Shown here: positions 35,523 to 44,464 of the stretch, one piece after another
Layout of the letters: the number at the start of each line of letters is the position of its first letter
How positions within the stretch are numbered: the stretch's first letter is position 1
DNA from: Stackebrandtia albiflava
GTDB lineage: Bacteria > Actinomycetota > Actinomycetes > Mycobacteriales > Micromonosporaceae
DNA length: 64,000 nucleotides
Direction: 5' to 3'
NCBI RefSeq assembly: GCF_007994225.1
Contig: NZ_VLLL01000005.1
Coordinates: 748,359 to 812,358, forward strand
The notes under the pieces: generated by a model
Told to the model about the DNA's origin: nothing
The model's input: only the letters and a program-made list of their open reading frames with translations
The model's database searches: none
Position numbers and translations under genes: made by a program

Positions 35523-35896
35523 GACCGGCCGGGCGGCAGCTCGCGCAGTGCCGCGACGATCACCGGGACGTGGCCGCCGTCGACGTCCCGGCTCGCCGTC
35601 AGCAACGTCACCGGCCCGCGTGACGCCCGCTCCCCGATCCACCGCAGCGCGTCGGTGTGCGCCTCGTCGTGCAACTCGGCCTCGTACCGGCGCACGAACT
35701 CGTCGTGCCGCTCGGGACGGTGATGGAACCACCGGCGCAACTCCGTGGAGGGCGCGACGTCCTTCAACCACTCGTCCAGGGCGGCGTCGGCCCTGCTCAG
35801 TCCCCGGGGCCACAACCGGTCGACCAGCACCCGCAGACCGTCGTGCGTCTCCGGCGGTTCGTAGACCCTGCGCAGCCCGATTCCCGTGGTGTCCAT
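35474..35896 (-). CDS. DUF488-family protein
   Basis: A 140-residue protein with the DUF488 signature RVYEPPETHDGLRVLVDRLW, then PRGLSRADAALDEWLKDVAPS and TLLTASRDVDGGHV. The family has a conserved Cys/Arg-type pocket in some members, and its biochemical role is unsettled. GGAGGA precedes the ATG. The last 20 residues (SSSDSDSRRGRHWT) are atypical and overlap the small opposite-strand gene. It is divergent from the SARP regulator. Confidence 0.8.
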   Translation of the reverse strand: MDTTGIGLRRVYEPPETHDGLRVLVDRLWPRGLSRADAALDEWLKDVAPSTELRRWFHHRPERHDEFVRRYEAELHDEAHTDALRWIGERASRGPVTLLTASRDVDGGHVPVIVAALRELPPGRSHSSSDSDSRRGRHWT

Positions 35897-36035
35897 GGCT
35901 CCTCCCGGCGATCAGCCTAGGACTCCGCGCCCGGTAACGTCAGAGCTTCGGCCGGGACCGCACGCGGCCGTGGGACCGGTGGTGTGAGGCGACACCGGTG
36001 ATGCGGCGGTGGTGCGACGACGCGATGGAGGTGTG

Positions 36036-39000
36036 GTGCGGTTCGCGATACTGGGTGATCTCGCCGTGGAGAACGACACCGGCCCGGTCGTCCTGGCCGC
36101 CGCGAAACAACGCCGGTTGCTCGCCGCACTGTTGAGCCGACCGGGCCGCCCCGTTCCCGCCGACACGCTCATCGACCAGCTCTGGAGCGGTGAGACCCCA
36201 CCCGGTGCACCCGACAAGGCGCTGCGGTGGCACGTACTGCGCCTACGCGCGGCCCTCGGCGACAAGGACGTGATCCGTTGGCACGCCGACGGATACCGGT
36301 TGACGGCCGCCGAGGAGGACGTGGACGCCGCCCGCTTCCTCCGGGGCGTCCGCGAGGGTGCGGCACTGGCCGACACCGATCCGGCGAGCGCGCACCGACT
36401 GCTGAGCGCCGCACTCGCCGAGTGGCGTGGACCGGCGTTCCACGACCTGGCCGACGGCATCGTCCAACCCGAGGCGGAACGGCTGGAGGAACTGCGACTG
36501 GTCGCCGTCGAGCAGCGTTGCGGAATAGACCTGCGGCTCGGTCGGCACGCCCACCTGATCCCGGAACTGACCGGTCTGGTGGCCGAACACCCGTTCCGCG
36601 AGGCGTTCCGCCACCACCTGATGCTCGCGCTCTACCGTTCCGGGCGACAGGCCGACGCCCTCCAGCTCTACCGCGACGGAAGGACCCGGCTGGCCGAGGA
36701 ACTCGGCCTCGACCCGGGGCCGAGGCTGCGGGAACTGGAACGCCGCATCCTCGCCGCCGACCCGGAACTGGACCCGCCGGCGGTGTCGGCCGGTGTCGCG
36801 GGTCCGCCGCAGCGCGTCCCCTCGGAACTGCCCGCCGACCTCACCGGATTCGTCGGCCGCGACGCCGAACTGGCCGAGGCGGAACGCCTCGCCGACGCAG
36901 GCGACGGCGTGGTGACCGTGGTGGTCGACGGCATGGCGGGCGTGGGCAAGTCCACCTTCTGCGTCCGGTTGGCCCACCGTCTCGCCGAACGGTATCCCGA
37001 CGGCCGGATCTTCCTGAACCTGCACGGTTTCGGGGACGTGCCCTCGCTGTCGGCGCACGCGGCGCTGGGGCGGGTACTGCGGTCCTTCGGCGTCCCCGAC
37101 GACCGGATCCCCGAGGACGTGGACCACCGGGCGGCGCTCTTCAGGACCACCGTCGCCGACCGCAGGGTCATGCTCGTCCTCGACAACGTCGCCGACGAGG
37201 AGCACGTCCGGCCGCTCGTGCCCGGTGCCGGACGGCATCTCGTACTGGTGAGCAGCCGCCGCCGGTTGCCGGGCCTCGACGGTGCCGTCGCGGTGAGCCT
37301 GCGACCGTTCGACGCCGACCGCGCCGTGGAGATGTTCCGCCGTGTCTCCGGAGTCGAGGGACGCACCGAGGCCGAACGGCTGGCGATGGTCGACATAGTC
37401 CGGTTGTGCGGCGAACTACCACTGGCCGTGCGGATCGCGGCGGGAAGGTTCCGCGCCAGGCCGAACTGGACGCTGGCGGGCTTGCGGGAGCGGCTGACTG
37501 ACGAGGGGACCCGCCTGGCGCAGCTCGAACTGGGCTCCCGCAGCGTCGAGTCCGCCCTGATGGTCTCCCACCGGGACCTCGACGCCGACCGGCGACGACT
37601 GTTGACACTCCTGGGCGGTTACCCCGGCGGAGACTTCGACGCCTACGCCGCGGCGGCGCTGTGGGGCAGTTCCGTGTCGTACACCGAACTGCAACTCGAA
37701 CGCCTGGTGGAGGTGAACCTGCTGTCGGAGCCCTCACCCGGCCGGTTCCAGTTCCACGACCTGGTGCGCGCCTTCGCCACCCAACGACTGGCCGAACTGC
37801 CCGAGGACGTCCGGTCGGCCGCGATGGAACGCCTGGCGGAGTACTACCGGCTCGTCTCCAGAATGGCGCTGGAAACCCTGATGCCGCACATGTTCGAGGT
37901 CTCCGAGCCCTCGACCGACGCCTTTCGGCCCGAGACTCCGGACCTGACCGAGGCGCCCGCCGAACGTGCGTGGTTCGACGCCGATCATCACAACTTCCTG
38001 CCGGTACTCCACTCGGTCCGGCGTGCCGGTCTGCTGCGGGACACCTGGAAGATGGGCAGGCTCTTCACCTCGGTGATGAACTACCACTCGGACTTCGCGC
38101 AGATGACCGAGATCAGCCGTCTCGGACTGGCGGCCGCCCGGGAACTGCGGGACGGCGAGGCCGAGGCGGAGCTACTGCGGATGCTCGGCAACAGCCTGGC
38201 CAACACCAACCAGTACACGGCGGCCACCGACGCCTATCGGGAGGCGGTCCGGCTGTGCCGTGAGCACGGAGACCGCGCCGGAGAGGCGTTGAACCACAAC
38301 AACATCGGAATCGTGTTCGCGGAACTCGGTGAGGAGGAGGACGCGCGAGCGGCCTTTCGCCTGGCGGTCGAGATGAGCGCGGGTGCCGGACCGACCAGGG
38401 GTCTGTACGGACTCTGCCTGTCGAACTTGCTGGCCCTCACCGTGCGCGGCGAACGGTTCGAGACCGCCAGGAAACTGCTCGCGGAAGCCCGGGAACTGTT
38501 CCGGGAGTTGGACAACCCCTACATCATGCACCGGCTAGACAACGCCGAGGGGCTACTGCTGACCCTCGAAGGGGGCGACGAGGCGTCGTTGCGGTTGCAC
38601 GAGACGGCACGACGGTTCTTCGAGGGGATCGGTGAGACCGCCGAAATCGCCAACTCGGAGGGTTTCCTGGCGGTGGCGTACGACAGGTTGGGAAGACCCG
38701 ACGAGGCCATGCGGCATCATCGGCGGGCGTTGCGGATCGCCGCGCCGCTCGGCCACCGCAGCAAGCTGGCGGGCCTCGCATACGAGGCCGGGAAGACGGC
38801 TGTGCGGATGGGTGAGTACGCGATCGCGGCACAGTGGTTCGGGGAGGCCGAAGCCATGACCCTTCCCACCGGCAACGCCGGCATCCGACGGGCGGTACGG
38901 GAGGAGACGGCGAAGCTCAAGGCGATGACCGGACGAAACTTAGCGCCCCGTGACCGGTCACGGCTCAACTCGAGGCGGCAGTGGGGCCGCCGGTCTCCTG

Positions 39001-39197
39001 ACCGGCTCGCGGTACCACCACGGGGGCGCCGTCACCGGGGGCGGCCAGTACGTCGGCCTCGACGTCGTAGAGCGCTGCGACCAGTTCGGTGGTCACGGTC
39101 TCCCGTGGCGCACCCGTGGCGACGACCCGGCCGTCCCGCATCGCCACCAGGGTGTCGCTGTAGCGGGCGGCGGCCGCCAGGTCGTGCAGCACCATGA
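36036..39197 (+). CDS. AfsR/SARP-type regulator (DBD-BTAD-NB-ARC-TPR) with abnormal C-terminal readthrough
   Basis: About 1053 residues. OmpR-like DNA-binding domain (1-90, FAILGDLAVEND and LIDQLWSGETPPGAP), bacterial transcriptional activation domain (95-240, ELGLDPGPRLRELERRIL), NTPase with Walker A GMAGVGKST near 300, then TPR repeats to about 965. Such regulators switch on secondary-metabolite clusters, so it probably controls the adjacent siderophore genes. The sequence is normal to about 38940; the last 85 residues are Arg/Pro-rich and antisense to the ATPase gene. A TAG at 38941-38943 is one base out of frame, and a terminator follows at once, so the native stop seems lost. Start GTG is uncertain among neighbouring GTGs. 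Confidence 0.82.
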   Translation: MRFAILGDLAVENDTGPVVLAAAKQRRLLAALLSRPGRPVPADTLIDQLWSGETPPGAPDKALRWHVLRLRAALGDKDVIRWHADGYRLTAAEEDVDAARFLRGVREGAALADTDPASAHRLLSAALAEWRGPAFHDLADGIVQPEAERLEELRLVAVEQRCGIDLRLGRHAHLIPELTGLVAEHPFREAFRHHLMLALYRSGRQADALQLYRDGRTRLAEELGLDPGPRLRELERRILAADPELDPPAVSAGVAGPPQRVPSELPADLTGFVGRDAELAEAERLADAGDGVVTVVVDGMAGVGKSTFCVRLAHRLAERYPDGRIFLNLHGFGDVPSLSAHAALGRVLRSFGVPDDRIPEDVDHRAALFRTTVADRRVMLVLDNVADEEHVRPLVPGAGRHLVLVSSRRRLPGLDGAVAVSLRPFDADRAVEMFRRVSGVEGRTEAERLAMVDIVRLCGELPLAVRIAAGRFRARPNWTLAGLRERLTDEGTRLAQLELGSRSVESALMVSHRDLDADRRRLLTLLGGYPGGDFDAYAAAALWGSSVSYTELQLERLVEVNLLSEPSPGRFQFHDLVRAFATQRLAELPEDVRSAAMERLAEYYRLVSRMALETLMPHMFEVSEPSTDAFRPETPDLTEAPAERAWFDADHHNFLPVLHSVRRAGLLRDTWKMGRLFTSVMNYHSDFAQMTEISRLGLAAARELRDGEAEAELLRMLGNSLANTNQYTAATDAYREAVRLCREHGDRAGEALNHNNIGIVFAELGEEEDARAAFRLAVEMSAGAGPTRGLYGLCLSNLLALTVRGERFETARKLLAEARELFRELDNPYIMHRLDNAEGLLLTLEGGDEASLRLHETARRFFEGIGETAEIANSEGFLAVAYDRLGRPDEAMRHHRRALRIAAPLGHRSKLAGLAYEAGKTAVRMGEYAIAAQWFGEAEAMTLPTGNAGIRRAVREETAKLKAMTGRNLAPRDRSRLNSRRQWGRRSPDRLAVPPRGRRHRGRPVRRPRRRRALRPVRWSRSPVAHPWRRPGRPASPPGCRCSGRRPPGRAAP
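38948..38963. terminator. Palindrome between SARP regulator and ABC ATPase
   Basis: CCGTGACC/GGTCACGG is a perfect 16-bp palindrome placed just after the out-of-frame TAG and 2 nt before the ATPase stop: the normal spot for a shared terminator. Confidence 0.5.
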
Positions 39198-39771
39198 CGA
39201 CGGTGCGTCCCTCGGCGGCGACCTGCCGGATCAGCCGCAGCACCTCGACGGCGTGGCCGAGGTCCAGTGCGCTGGTGGGCTCGTCGAGCAGTATCACCGG
39301 CGTGTCCTGGGCCAGTGCCATCGCCAGCCAGCACCGCTGCCGCTGCCCGCCGGACAGTGTCTCCAGTCGACGGTCGGCGAGCGCGGTGACGCCGGTGGCG
39401 GACATGGCCGCCTCGGCGGCGCGCGCGTCCGCCACCGACCACTGCCGGAACAGCCCCTGGTGTGGGTGTCGTCCGTGGGCGACCAGGCCCGAGACTGTCA
39501 TGGCCTCGGGGACGATCGGGTGTTGCGGCAGCAGTGCGATGCGGTGCGCGGCCTCGCGGGGCCGCAACCGCCAGACGTCGGCACCACCGGCCGTCACCGT
39601 CCCGGAGTCGGGCCGGTGCAGTCTGGCGAGGGTCCGCAGCAGGGTCGACTTGCCGCACCCGTTGGGGCCCACGACGGAGGTGACGGTGCCGGACGGGACG
39701 GTCAGGGTGACGTCGTCGACGGCGGTCACCCCCGGGTGGGAGGCGGTGATGCGGTCGATGTGCAGCTCCAC
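38965..39771 (-). CDS. Iron-siderophore ABC transporter ATPase (FecE/FepC-like)
   Basis: A 268-residue ABC ATPase: Walker A VGPNGCGKSTLL, Q-loop LLPQHPIV, signature LSGGQRQRCWLAMALAQ, Walker B VILLDEPTSALD and the switch His in MVLHDLAAAARY. This is the FepC/FecE subfamily, which powers ferric-siderophore import. GTG start with GGAG 7 nt upstream. Last gene of a minus-strand unit with two permeases; 39 nt separate it from the preceding permease. Confidence 0.92.
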   Translation of the reverse strand: MELHIDRITASHPGVTAVDDVTLTVPSGTVTSVVGPNGCGKSTLLRTLARLHRPDSGTVTAGGADVWRLRPREAAHRIALLPQHPIVPEAMTVSGLVAHGRHPHQGLFRQWSVADARAAEAAMSATGVTALADRRLETLSGGQRQRCWLAMALAQDTPVILLDEPTSALDLGHAVEVLRLIRQVAAEGRTVVMVLHDLAAAARYSDTLVAMRDGRVVATGAPRETVTTELVAALYDVEADVLAAPGDGAPVVVPRAGQETGGPTAASS

Positions 39772-39810
39772 GCGGTGCTCCAGTCGGTGAGAGGTGGATT
39801 TTCGAGGGGG

Positions 39811-40839
39811 TCAGCCCCGGCGGCTGAGCAGGACCCACAGCAGGAAGGGGCCGCCGAGGATTCCGGTGATCACGCCGGCCGGGATCTCGACCGTGCCGAA
39901 CGCCCGGCCGAGTGTGTCGGCCACGGTGACCAGCACGCCGCCGAGCAGGCCGGAGACGATCACCGGTACGGGGGATTCACGGGCGAGCCGTTGGGCGAGG
40001 ACCGGGGCGATCATCGCGACGAAGGCGATCGGTCCCCCCACCCCGACGGCGAGCCCGGCGAGTAGGACGGCGATTCCCAAGGCCCCCAGCCGGATCCGGG
40101 TGGGCACCGCACCGAGGCCGGCGGCGGTGTCGTCGCCGAAACGCAGCAGCCGCAGCGTGCGGGCCGCGAGTAGCGCGGGTGGCAGTAGCACCGCGAGCCC
40201 GATTCCCACCGGTAGCGCCACGTCGTAGTCGCGACCGTTGAGGTAGCCGAGCGTCCAGCTGAAGAGTCCACGGGCGGCGTCGATGTCCTGTCGTGCCAGG
40301 GTGAGCTCGGTGACGGCGTCGATGGCGACCGACAGTCCGATGCCCACGACGAGTACCCGGTAACCGGTGTCGCCGAGCCCACCGGCGACGGCCACCACGA
40401 GGGCCGCCGCCGCCATGGCGCCCACCGGACCGGCCCACCAGGCCCCGACGGCACCCGCCGTCCCGCCGACGACGCTGAGGAGTACCGCCACGGTCGCGCC
40501 GTCGTTGACACCGACGAGATCCGGTGTGGCGAGCCGGTTGCGGGCCAGTGTCTGGATGAGACAGCCCGCGATCCCCAGTGCGGCGCCCGCGACCAGGCCG
40601 GCGACGAACCGGGGCACTCGCAGCACGTGGACGATGCGTCCGGCCACCGGCTCGCCGCCGCCCCACAACGCCTGCACGGCGGTGAATCCGGTCGTCTCGC
40701 CGTTGCCGACCGCGACGGACAGGGCGCAGGCGGCGGCCACGGCACCGAGCAGGCCGATGCCGACCGCCAACGGCCGGGGGCGCAGCAGCACACTGAACCG
40801 GCGGTACCGGATGACGACGGTTCCGGGGTGGGGTCTCAT
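39811..40839 (-). CDS. Iron-siderophore ABC permease (FecCD family), second subunit
   Basis: A 342-residue permease with about nine or ten membrane helices. The FecCD signature region RVPRFVAGLVAGAALGIAGCLIQ and RNRLATPDLVGVNDGA is present, and the ATPase-coupling loop lies near GGPIAFVAMIAPVLAQRLAR. ATG overlaps the stop of the first permease by 4 nt. The two permeases form the heterodimeric channel. Confidence 0.9.
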   Translation of the reverse strand: MRPHPGTVVIRYRRFSVLLRPRPLAVGIGLLGAVAAACALSVAVGNGETTGFTAVQALWGGGEPVAGRIVHVLRVPRFVAGLVAGAALGIAGCLIQTLARNRLATPDLVGVNDGATVAVLLSVVGGTAGAVGAWWAGPVGAMAAAALVVAVAGGLGDTGYRVLVVGIGLSVAIDAVTELTLARQDIDAARGLFSWTLGYLNGRDYDVALPVGIGLAVLLPPALLAARTLRLLRFGDDTAAGLGAVPTRIRLGALGIAVLLAGLAVGVGGPIAFVAMIAPVLAQRLARESPVPVIVSGLLGGVLVTVADTLGRAFGTVEIPAGVITGILGGPFLLWVLLSRRG

Positions 40840-41891
40840 GCGGCGCCTCCGGGAACCCGCAGGGTCAACAGTCGGCGGGTCCGGACGATGACGACCAGTG
40901 CCGGCCCGCCGATGACGGCCAGGAGCACGCTCACGGGTGCCTCGTAGGGCCGGATGACCAGGCGCGCGGCGACGTCGGCCGCGAGCATGATGGTCGCGCC
41001 CGCCACGGCGGACAGCAGGAGTCGGCCGCCGAGTCCGCCGCCGGTGAACGCCCTGGCGACGTAGGGTGCCAGCAGTCCGAGGAAGCCGATGGGGCCGCAC
41101 AGGGCGACGGCGGCTCCGGTGAGCAGCGTGACGGCGACCGCGGTCACGACCCGTGTCGTGCCGGGGCGGTGCCCGAGTCCGGCGGCGACGTCGTCGCCCA
41201 GCGAGAGGGCGCCCAACGGCCGCACGAGAAGTGCGGCGACCCCGACCCCGATCAGCAGGGCCGGTAGCACCCAGCCGAGTTGTTCCAGGGTGACGCCCGA
41301 CAGTGAGCCGAGAACCCAGAACCGGTACCGGTCGTAGGTGGCGGCGTCGCTAAGCAGCAGGTAGGACGACAGGCCGCGGAAGGTGGCGGTGAGGGCGACA
41401 CCCGCCAGTACCAGGCGCAGCGGGGACATCCGGGCGCCGCCGCCCGCGATGAGGAGCACCAGGCCGCTGGCGGCGAACGCGCCGCACAGTGCGAACGCCA
41501 GGACGGCGGGGGCGGCCTCTGTGGACAGGAGGGTGATGCCGGCGACCACCGCGAGCGCGGCGCCGGCGTTGACGCCCAGCAGGCCGGTCTCCGCGAGGGG
41601 GTTGCGGGTCACCGACTGGAGTAGGCAACCCGCGAGTCCCAGTGCGATCCCGGTGCACAGTGCCACGGCGGTGCGCGGGAACCGCAGGGAGGTCATGACC
41701 ATCGCGAGGTGGGGATCGGCGCGCCGCAGGGGATCGCCGACAAGGTAGTCGAACGCGGCGGACACCGGGATGTCGCCGCCGCCGTACAACATGGACACCA
41801 GGCACAGGGCGACGGTGGCCGCCGCCATGGCGAACGCGCCGGTGAGCGGGCGGATCCGTCGGCCGGAGGACCCGGCGATACGGGGTTGCAT
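40836..41891 (-). CDS. Iron-siderophore ABC permease (FecCD family), first subunit
   Basis: A 351-residue permease. It has RFPRTAVALCTGIALGLAGC and VTRNPLAETGLLGVNAGAAL, and the coupling segment CGPIGFLGLLAPYVARAF. The start codon is embedded in the end of the iron box and there is no room for a Shine-Dalgarno, so the message is probably leaderless, with the -10 inside the operator. First gene of the three-gene minus-strand uptake unit, divergent from the binding-protein gene. Confidence 0.9.
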   Translation of the reverse strand: MQPRIAGSSGRRIRPLTGAFAMAAATVALCLVSMLYGGGDIPVSAAFDYLVGDPLRRADPHLAMVMTSLRFPRTAVALCTGIALGLAGCLLQSVTRNPLAETGLLGVNAGAALAVVAGITLLSTEAAPAVLAFALCGAFAASGLVLLIAGGGARMSPLRLVLAGVALTATFRGLSSYLLLSDAATYDRYRFWVLGSLSGVTLEQLGWVLPALLIGVGVAALLVRPLGALSLGDDVAAGLGHRPGTTRVVTAVAVTLLTGAAVALCGPIGFLGLLAPYVARAFTGGGLGGRLLLSAVAGATIMLAADVAARLVIRPYEAPVSVLLAVIGGPALVVIVRTRRLLTLRVPGGAA

Positions 41892-41909
41892 TAGGTTAGG
41901 CTAACCTAA
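41891..41909. promoter_or_regulatory. Perfect IdeR/DtxR iron box in a divergent promoter
   Basis: TTAGGTTAGGCTAACCTAA is a perfect palindrome (central G) and equals the canonical 19-bp box. One site sits across both promoters of the divergent uptake genes, touching the permease start codon on the minus strand. Confidence 0.95.
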
Positions 41910-41970
41910 TGTCATTTGTGACCCGGTGGCAGCTCCGCCGGGCGAGACCGAAGCCCTTCTGGAGAGACCC

Positions 41971-42921
41971 ATGCGCGTGACCTCGATGCTGCGGCTGGCC
42001 GCGGCGGCCGCCGCGGCGGCACTGGCGGTGTCCGGCTGCGGAGGCGGTGACGAGCCGGCCGAGGCGTCGGACACATCGGACGCCACCCGGACGGTCGTCG
42101 ACGCCACCGGCACGGAAGTGACGGTGCCGCAACAACCTCAACGCATTGTAGCGTTGTCGGAGCAGGATCTCGATTCGCTGCTGGCCCTCGACATCACACC
42201 GGTCGGCACCGTGAACGGTCGCGGTCAGACCACCCCGCCGGCCTACCTCGGCGACCGCACCGACGGCATCGAGGTCGTCGGCGACATCGGAAAGCCCGCC
42301 ACGGACCGGATCCTGGAGTTGGAGCCCGACCTGGTCCTGTTCGGCGCCGTGATCGACGAGCAGCAGCTCGAGCAGATGCGGGAGTTGATCCCCGCGACGG
42401 TCGTGACCTACAAGGTCGAGGACGACTGGAAGACCGCGTTCCGCAACATCGCCGACGCGGTGAACGCCGGTGACGCCGCCGAACAGTGGCTCACCGACTA
42501 CGAGACGAGCGTCGGCGACGCCGCCGAGGCGTTGGGGGACAACGCGGGCGCGACCGCCAACATCGTCCGGTGGAACCCCGACGGCCCCGGCGTCATGCTC
42601 AAGGACTCCTTCGCCAGCCTCGTGATCCAGGACGTCGGCCTCGTCCGTCCCGAGGGGACCGAGCCGGGCTTCGCGCACACCGATCCGTTGAGCCTGGAGA
42701 ACCTGCCCGAGCTCGACGCCGACTGGCTGTTCGTCGGAACGCTGGTCCCCGGCAGTGAGGAGGCGTTGTCCGAGGCGAAGGGGACGCCCGCGTTCGCCGC
42801 GCTGGAGGCCGTGAAGTCGGACCACTTCGTCGAGGTGGACGGCACACTGTGGACTTCCCGTGGCGGCCCGCTCGCCGCGCTCATCGTCGTCGAAGACGTC
42901 GTCACCCACCTGGGAGCGTGA
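41971..42921 (+). CDS. Iron-siderophore substrate-binding lipoprotein (FecB/FhuD-like)
   Basis: A 316-residue lipoprotein. Signal peptide with lipobox LAVSGC (Cys about residue 22), then a periplasmic-binding fold type III: VPQQPQRIVALSEQDLDSLL, ILELEPDLVLFG and the C-terminal SRGGPLAALIVVEDVV. It captures ferric siderophore for the divergent FecCD permeases. Start chosen at the ATG with GGAGAG 6 nt upstream, 62 nt from the iron box. The DUF2218 gene follows 3 nt after the stop. Confidence 0.9.
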   Translation: MRVTSMLRLAAAAAAAALAVSGCGGGDEPAEASDTSDATRTVVDATGTEVTVPQQPQRIVALSEQDLDSLLALDITPVGTVNGRGQTTPPAYLGDRTDGIEVVGDIGKPATDRILELEPDLVLFGAVIDEQQLEQMRELIPATVVTYKVEDDWKTAFRNIADAVNAGDAAEQWLTDYETSVGDAAEALGDNAGATANIVRWNPDGPGVMLKDSFASLVIQDVGLVRPEGTEPGFAHTDPLSLENLPELDADWLFVGTLVPGSEEALSEAKGTPAFAALEAVKSDHFVEVDGTLWTSRGGPLAALIVVEDVVTHLGA

Positions 42922-42924
42922 GCC

Positions 42925-43212
42925 GTGCCGACCTCCACCGCCGCCGTCGCCACCGATCGCGGTGGCCGCTACATCAAGCAGCTCTGTTCGCACTTCAGCA
43001 AGAAGGCGGAGTCGGTCTACGACGAGTCGTCCGGGCACACCGTGTTCGAGTTCGGTGAGGCGCGGATGACCGCGACCGACACCGAACTGCGCCTGGAGGT
43101 CTCGGCGGCCGACGAGCCACTGCTCGGCCGGGTCGAGTACGTCGTCGCCGACCACCTCGAACGGTTCGCCGCGCGGGACGGCCTCACCGTCGAGTGGCGG
43201 CGCGACACGTAG
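42925..43212 (+). CDS. DUF2218 protein
   Basis: A 95-residue protein of the DUF2218 family: RYIKQLCSHFSKKAES at the start, then an alpha/beta sandwich with RMTATDTELRLEVSAADEP and the end YVVADHLERFAARDGL. DUF2218 genes often sit beside siderophore uptake genes, as here, where it is the second gene of the iron-boxed unit. A role in intracellular siderophore or iron handling is an inference. GTG start. Confidence 0.85.
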   Translation: MPTSTAAVATDRGGRYIKQLCSHFSKKAESVYDESSGHTVFEFGEARMTATDTELRLEVSAADEPLLGRVEYVVADHLERFAARDGLTVEWRRDT

Positions 43213-43255
43213 CCGTCACCCTCTGGAGGCGCGGATTCGGATCGCCCGCCTCGAC

Positions 43256-43294
43256 GCCGGTGGGGCGGCACGCCGCCCGTGTCGCCCCACCGGC
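43256..43294. terminator. Terminator between convergent DUF2218 and DivIVA-repeat genes
   Basis: GCCGGTGGGGCG (43256-43267) pairs exactly with 43283-43294; inner bases extend the stem to 16 bp with one G-T pair. Confidence 0.75.
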
Positions 43295-43296
43295 AC

Positions 43297-43836
43297 TCAC
43301 CTGCCCTCGGCCGACAGCAGCGACGCCAGGTCGTCGAGCCAGTCGTCGACGGCCGACTCGTCGTAGCCACGCCACTGTTCGCGGAACTGCACCTCGTCGA
43401 CCTGCTTGGCCGCCATGCCGTTCCCGTACCGTGCCGCCACGAGGTCGGTGAAGTCGTCCACCTCGGTGATGCGGTAACCGCGTCCCAACCGCACCCTGCG
43501 GAACCGTCTGCCGCGCAGTTCCCAGCACCGGCGCAGCAGGGCGATGCGGGAGTAGGGATCGAGATCCTGCGAGGGTTGTGGCGGCGGCTGGCGCGGACTC
43601 GGCGGTTGACCGCGCAACTGCGTGATCGCGTCCCCGAGCAGCATGTCCACTTCGGCCATGTCGTATCCGTCGCGCACCACGTCGAACGCGCTGCTACCGA
43701 CCACCGCGGCCGTCACGGCGTGGGGGATCCTCCCCGACAGGGTCTGTTCGATCCGCCAGACGAGCTCCCTCACCTGCTGGGGTTGGTAGCCACGCCTACT
43801 GGTTCCGATCGAGTCGAGTCGGCCCGACCATGTCAT
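43297..43836 (-). CDS. DivIVA-domain repeat protein
   Basis: A 179-residue protein built from four copies of the short DivIVA N-terminal motif: SRRGYQPQQVRELV, VRDGYDMAEVDMLL, LGRGYRITEVDDFT and QWRGYDESAVDDWL, with a Gln/Pro linker after the second. It lacks the long coiled coil of true DivIVA/Wag31. The motif normally binds membranes; a polar-growth accessory role is an inference. GGGAG precedes the ATG (MTWSGRLDSIG). Confidence 0.78.
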   Translation of the reverse strand: MTWSGRLDSIGTSRRGYQPQQVRELVWRIEQTLSGRIPHAVTAAVVGSSAFDVVRDGYDMAEVDMLLGDAITQLRGQPPSPRQPPPQPSQDLDPYSRIALLRRCWELRGRRFRRVRLGRGYRITEVDDFTDLVAARYGNGMAAKQVDEVQFREQWRGYDESAVDDWLDDLASLLSAEGR

Positions 43837-44063
43837 GTGGACTCCCGTGGCAGTCACTGGGTGCCGCCCGGGGGACGGGCCGCATCGGACGCGGACGCCC
43901 CTCTCCCCGGCCCGGAAGCCGCCCCGTCGTGAGGAGTGCCGGTCGTCCGGGGGTCCGCAGCGCGAAGAGGCGTCCTCTGACACCATGGTGGCACAGTCGG
44001 TGACGGAAGTGGCGGGCTGTGACGGGAAGCCGACGCGAATGGACGGTCGGCTTCCGGCCGGCG

Positions 44064-44348
44064 TCACGGGGTGTAGACGACGTCCTGGTACTCGGGATGC
44101 TTGTCGAACCAGGACTTCACATACGGGCACAGCGGATACGCCCGGCCACCGGAGGCGCGCAGCTCGTCCGCGGCGGCCCTCACCAATGCGCCCGCCACGC
44201 CCATGCCCCGGAAGTCGCCACCGACCTCGGTGTGCGGGAACACCGTGTACTCGTCGTGCCGGTCGTACTCGGTGAAACCGGCCAGCCTGCCGTCGACGTG
44301 TGCCTCGTAGCGTTGCCGGTCGGGGTTGTCTGTGATCTCCACGGTCAT
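44064..44348 (-). CDS. GNAT-like N-acetyltransferase (COG2388 type)
   Basis: A 94-residue minimal GNAT fold: RYEAHVDGRLAGFTEY, FPHTEVGGDFRGMGVAGALV (acetyl-CoA loop) and CPYVKSWFDKHPEYQDVV at the end. This short family lacks the N-terminal part of full GNATs and its substrates are unknown. A leaderless-type -10 lies 6 nt before the ATG. Confidence 0.85.
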   Translation of the reverse strand: MTVEITDNPDRQRYEAHVDGRLAGFTEYDRHDEYTVFPHTEVGGDFRGMGVAGALVRAAADELRASGGRAYPLCPYVKSWFDKHPEYQDVVYTP

Positions 44349-44354
44349 GCCACG

Positions 44355-44360
44355 AGCCTA
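44355..44360 (-). promoter_or_regulatory. -10 element (TAGGCT) for the GNAT gene
   Basis: Minus strand TAGGCT, then 6 nt, then ATG; no Shine-Dalgarno. Leaderless candidate. Confidence 0.5.
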
Positions 44361-44464
44361 CGACGCCTCGGCGCGCGGCCGCCGCGTTGCCGATTCCGCC
44401 GCCCGCAGGCGTGTCGCTCCACTAGTCTGACCACGACATCCGCCCTACACCGAAGGCGACCACG

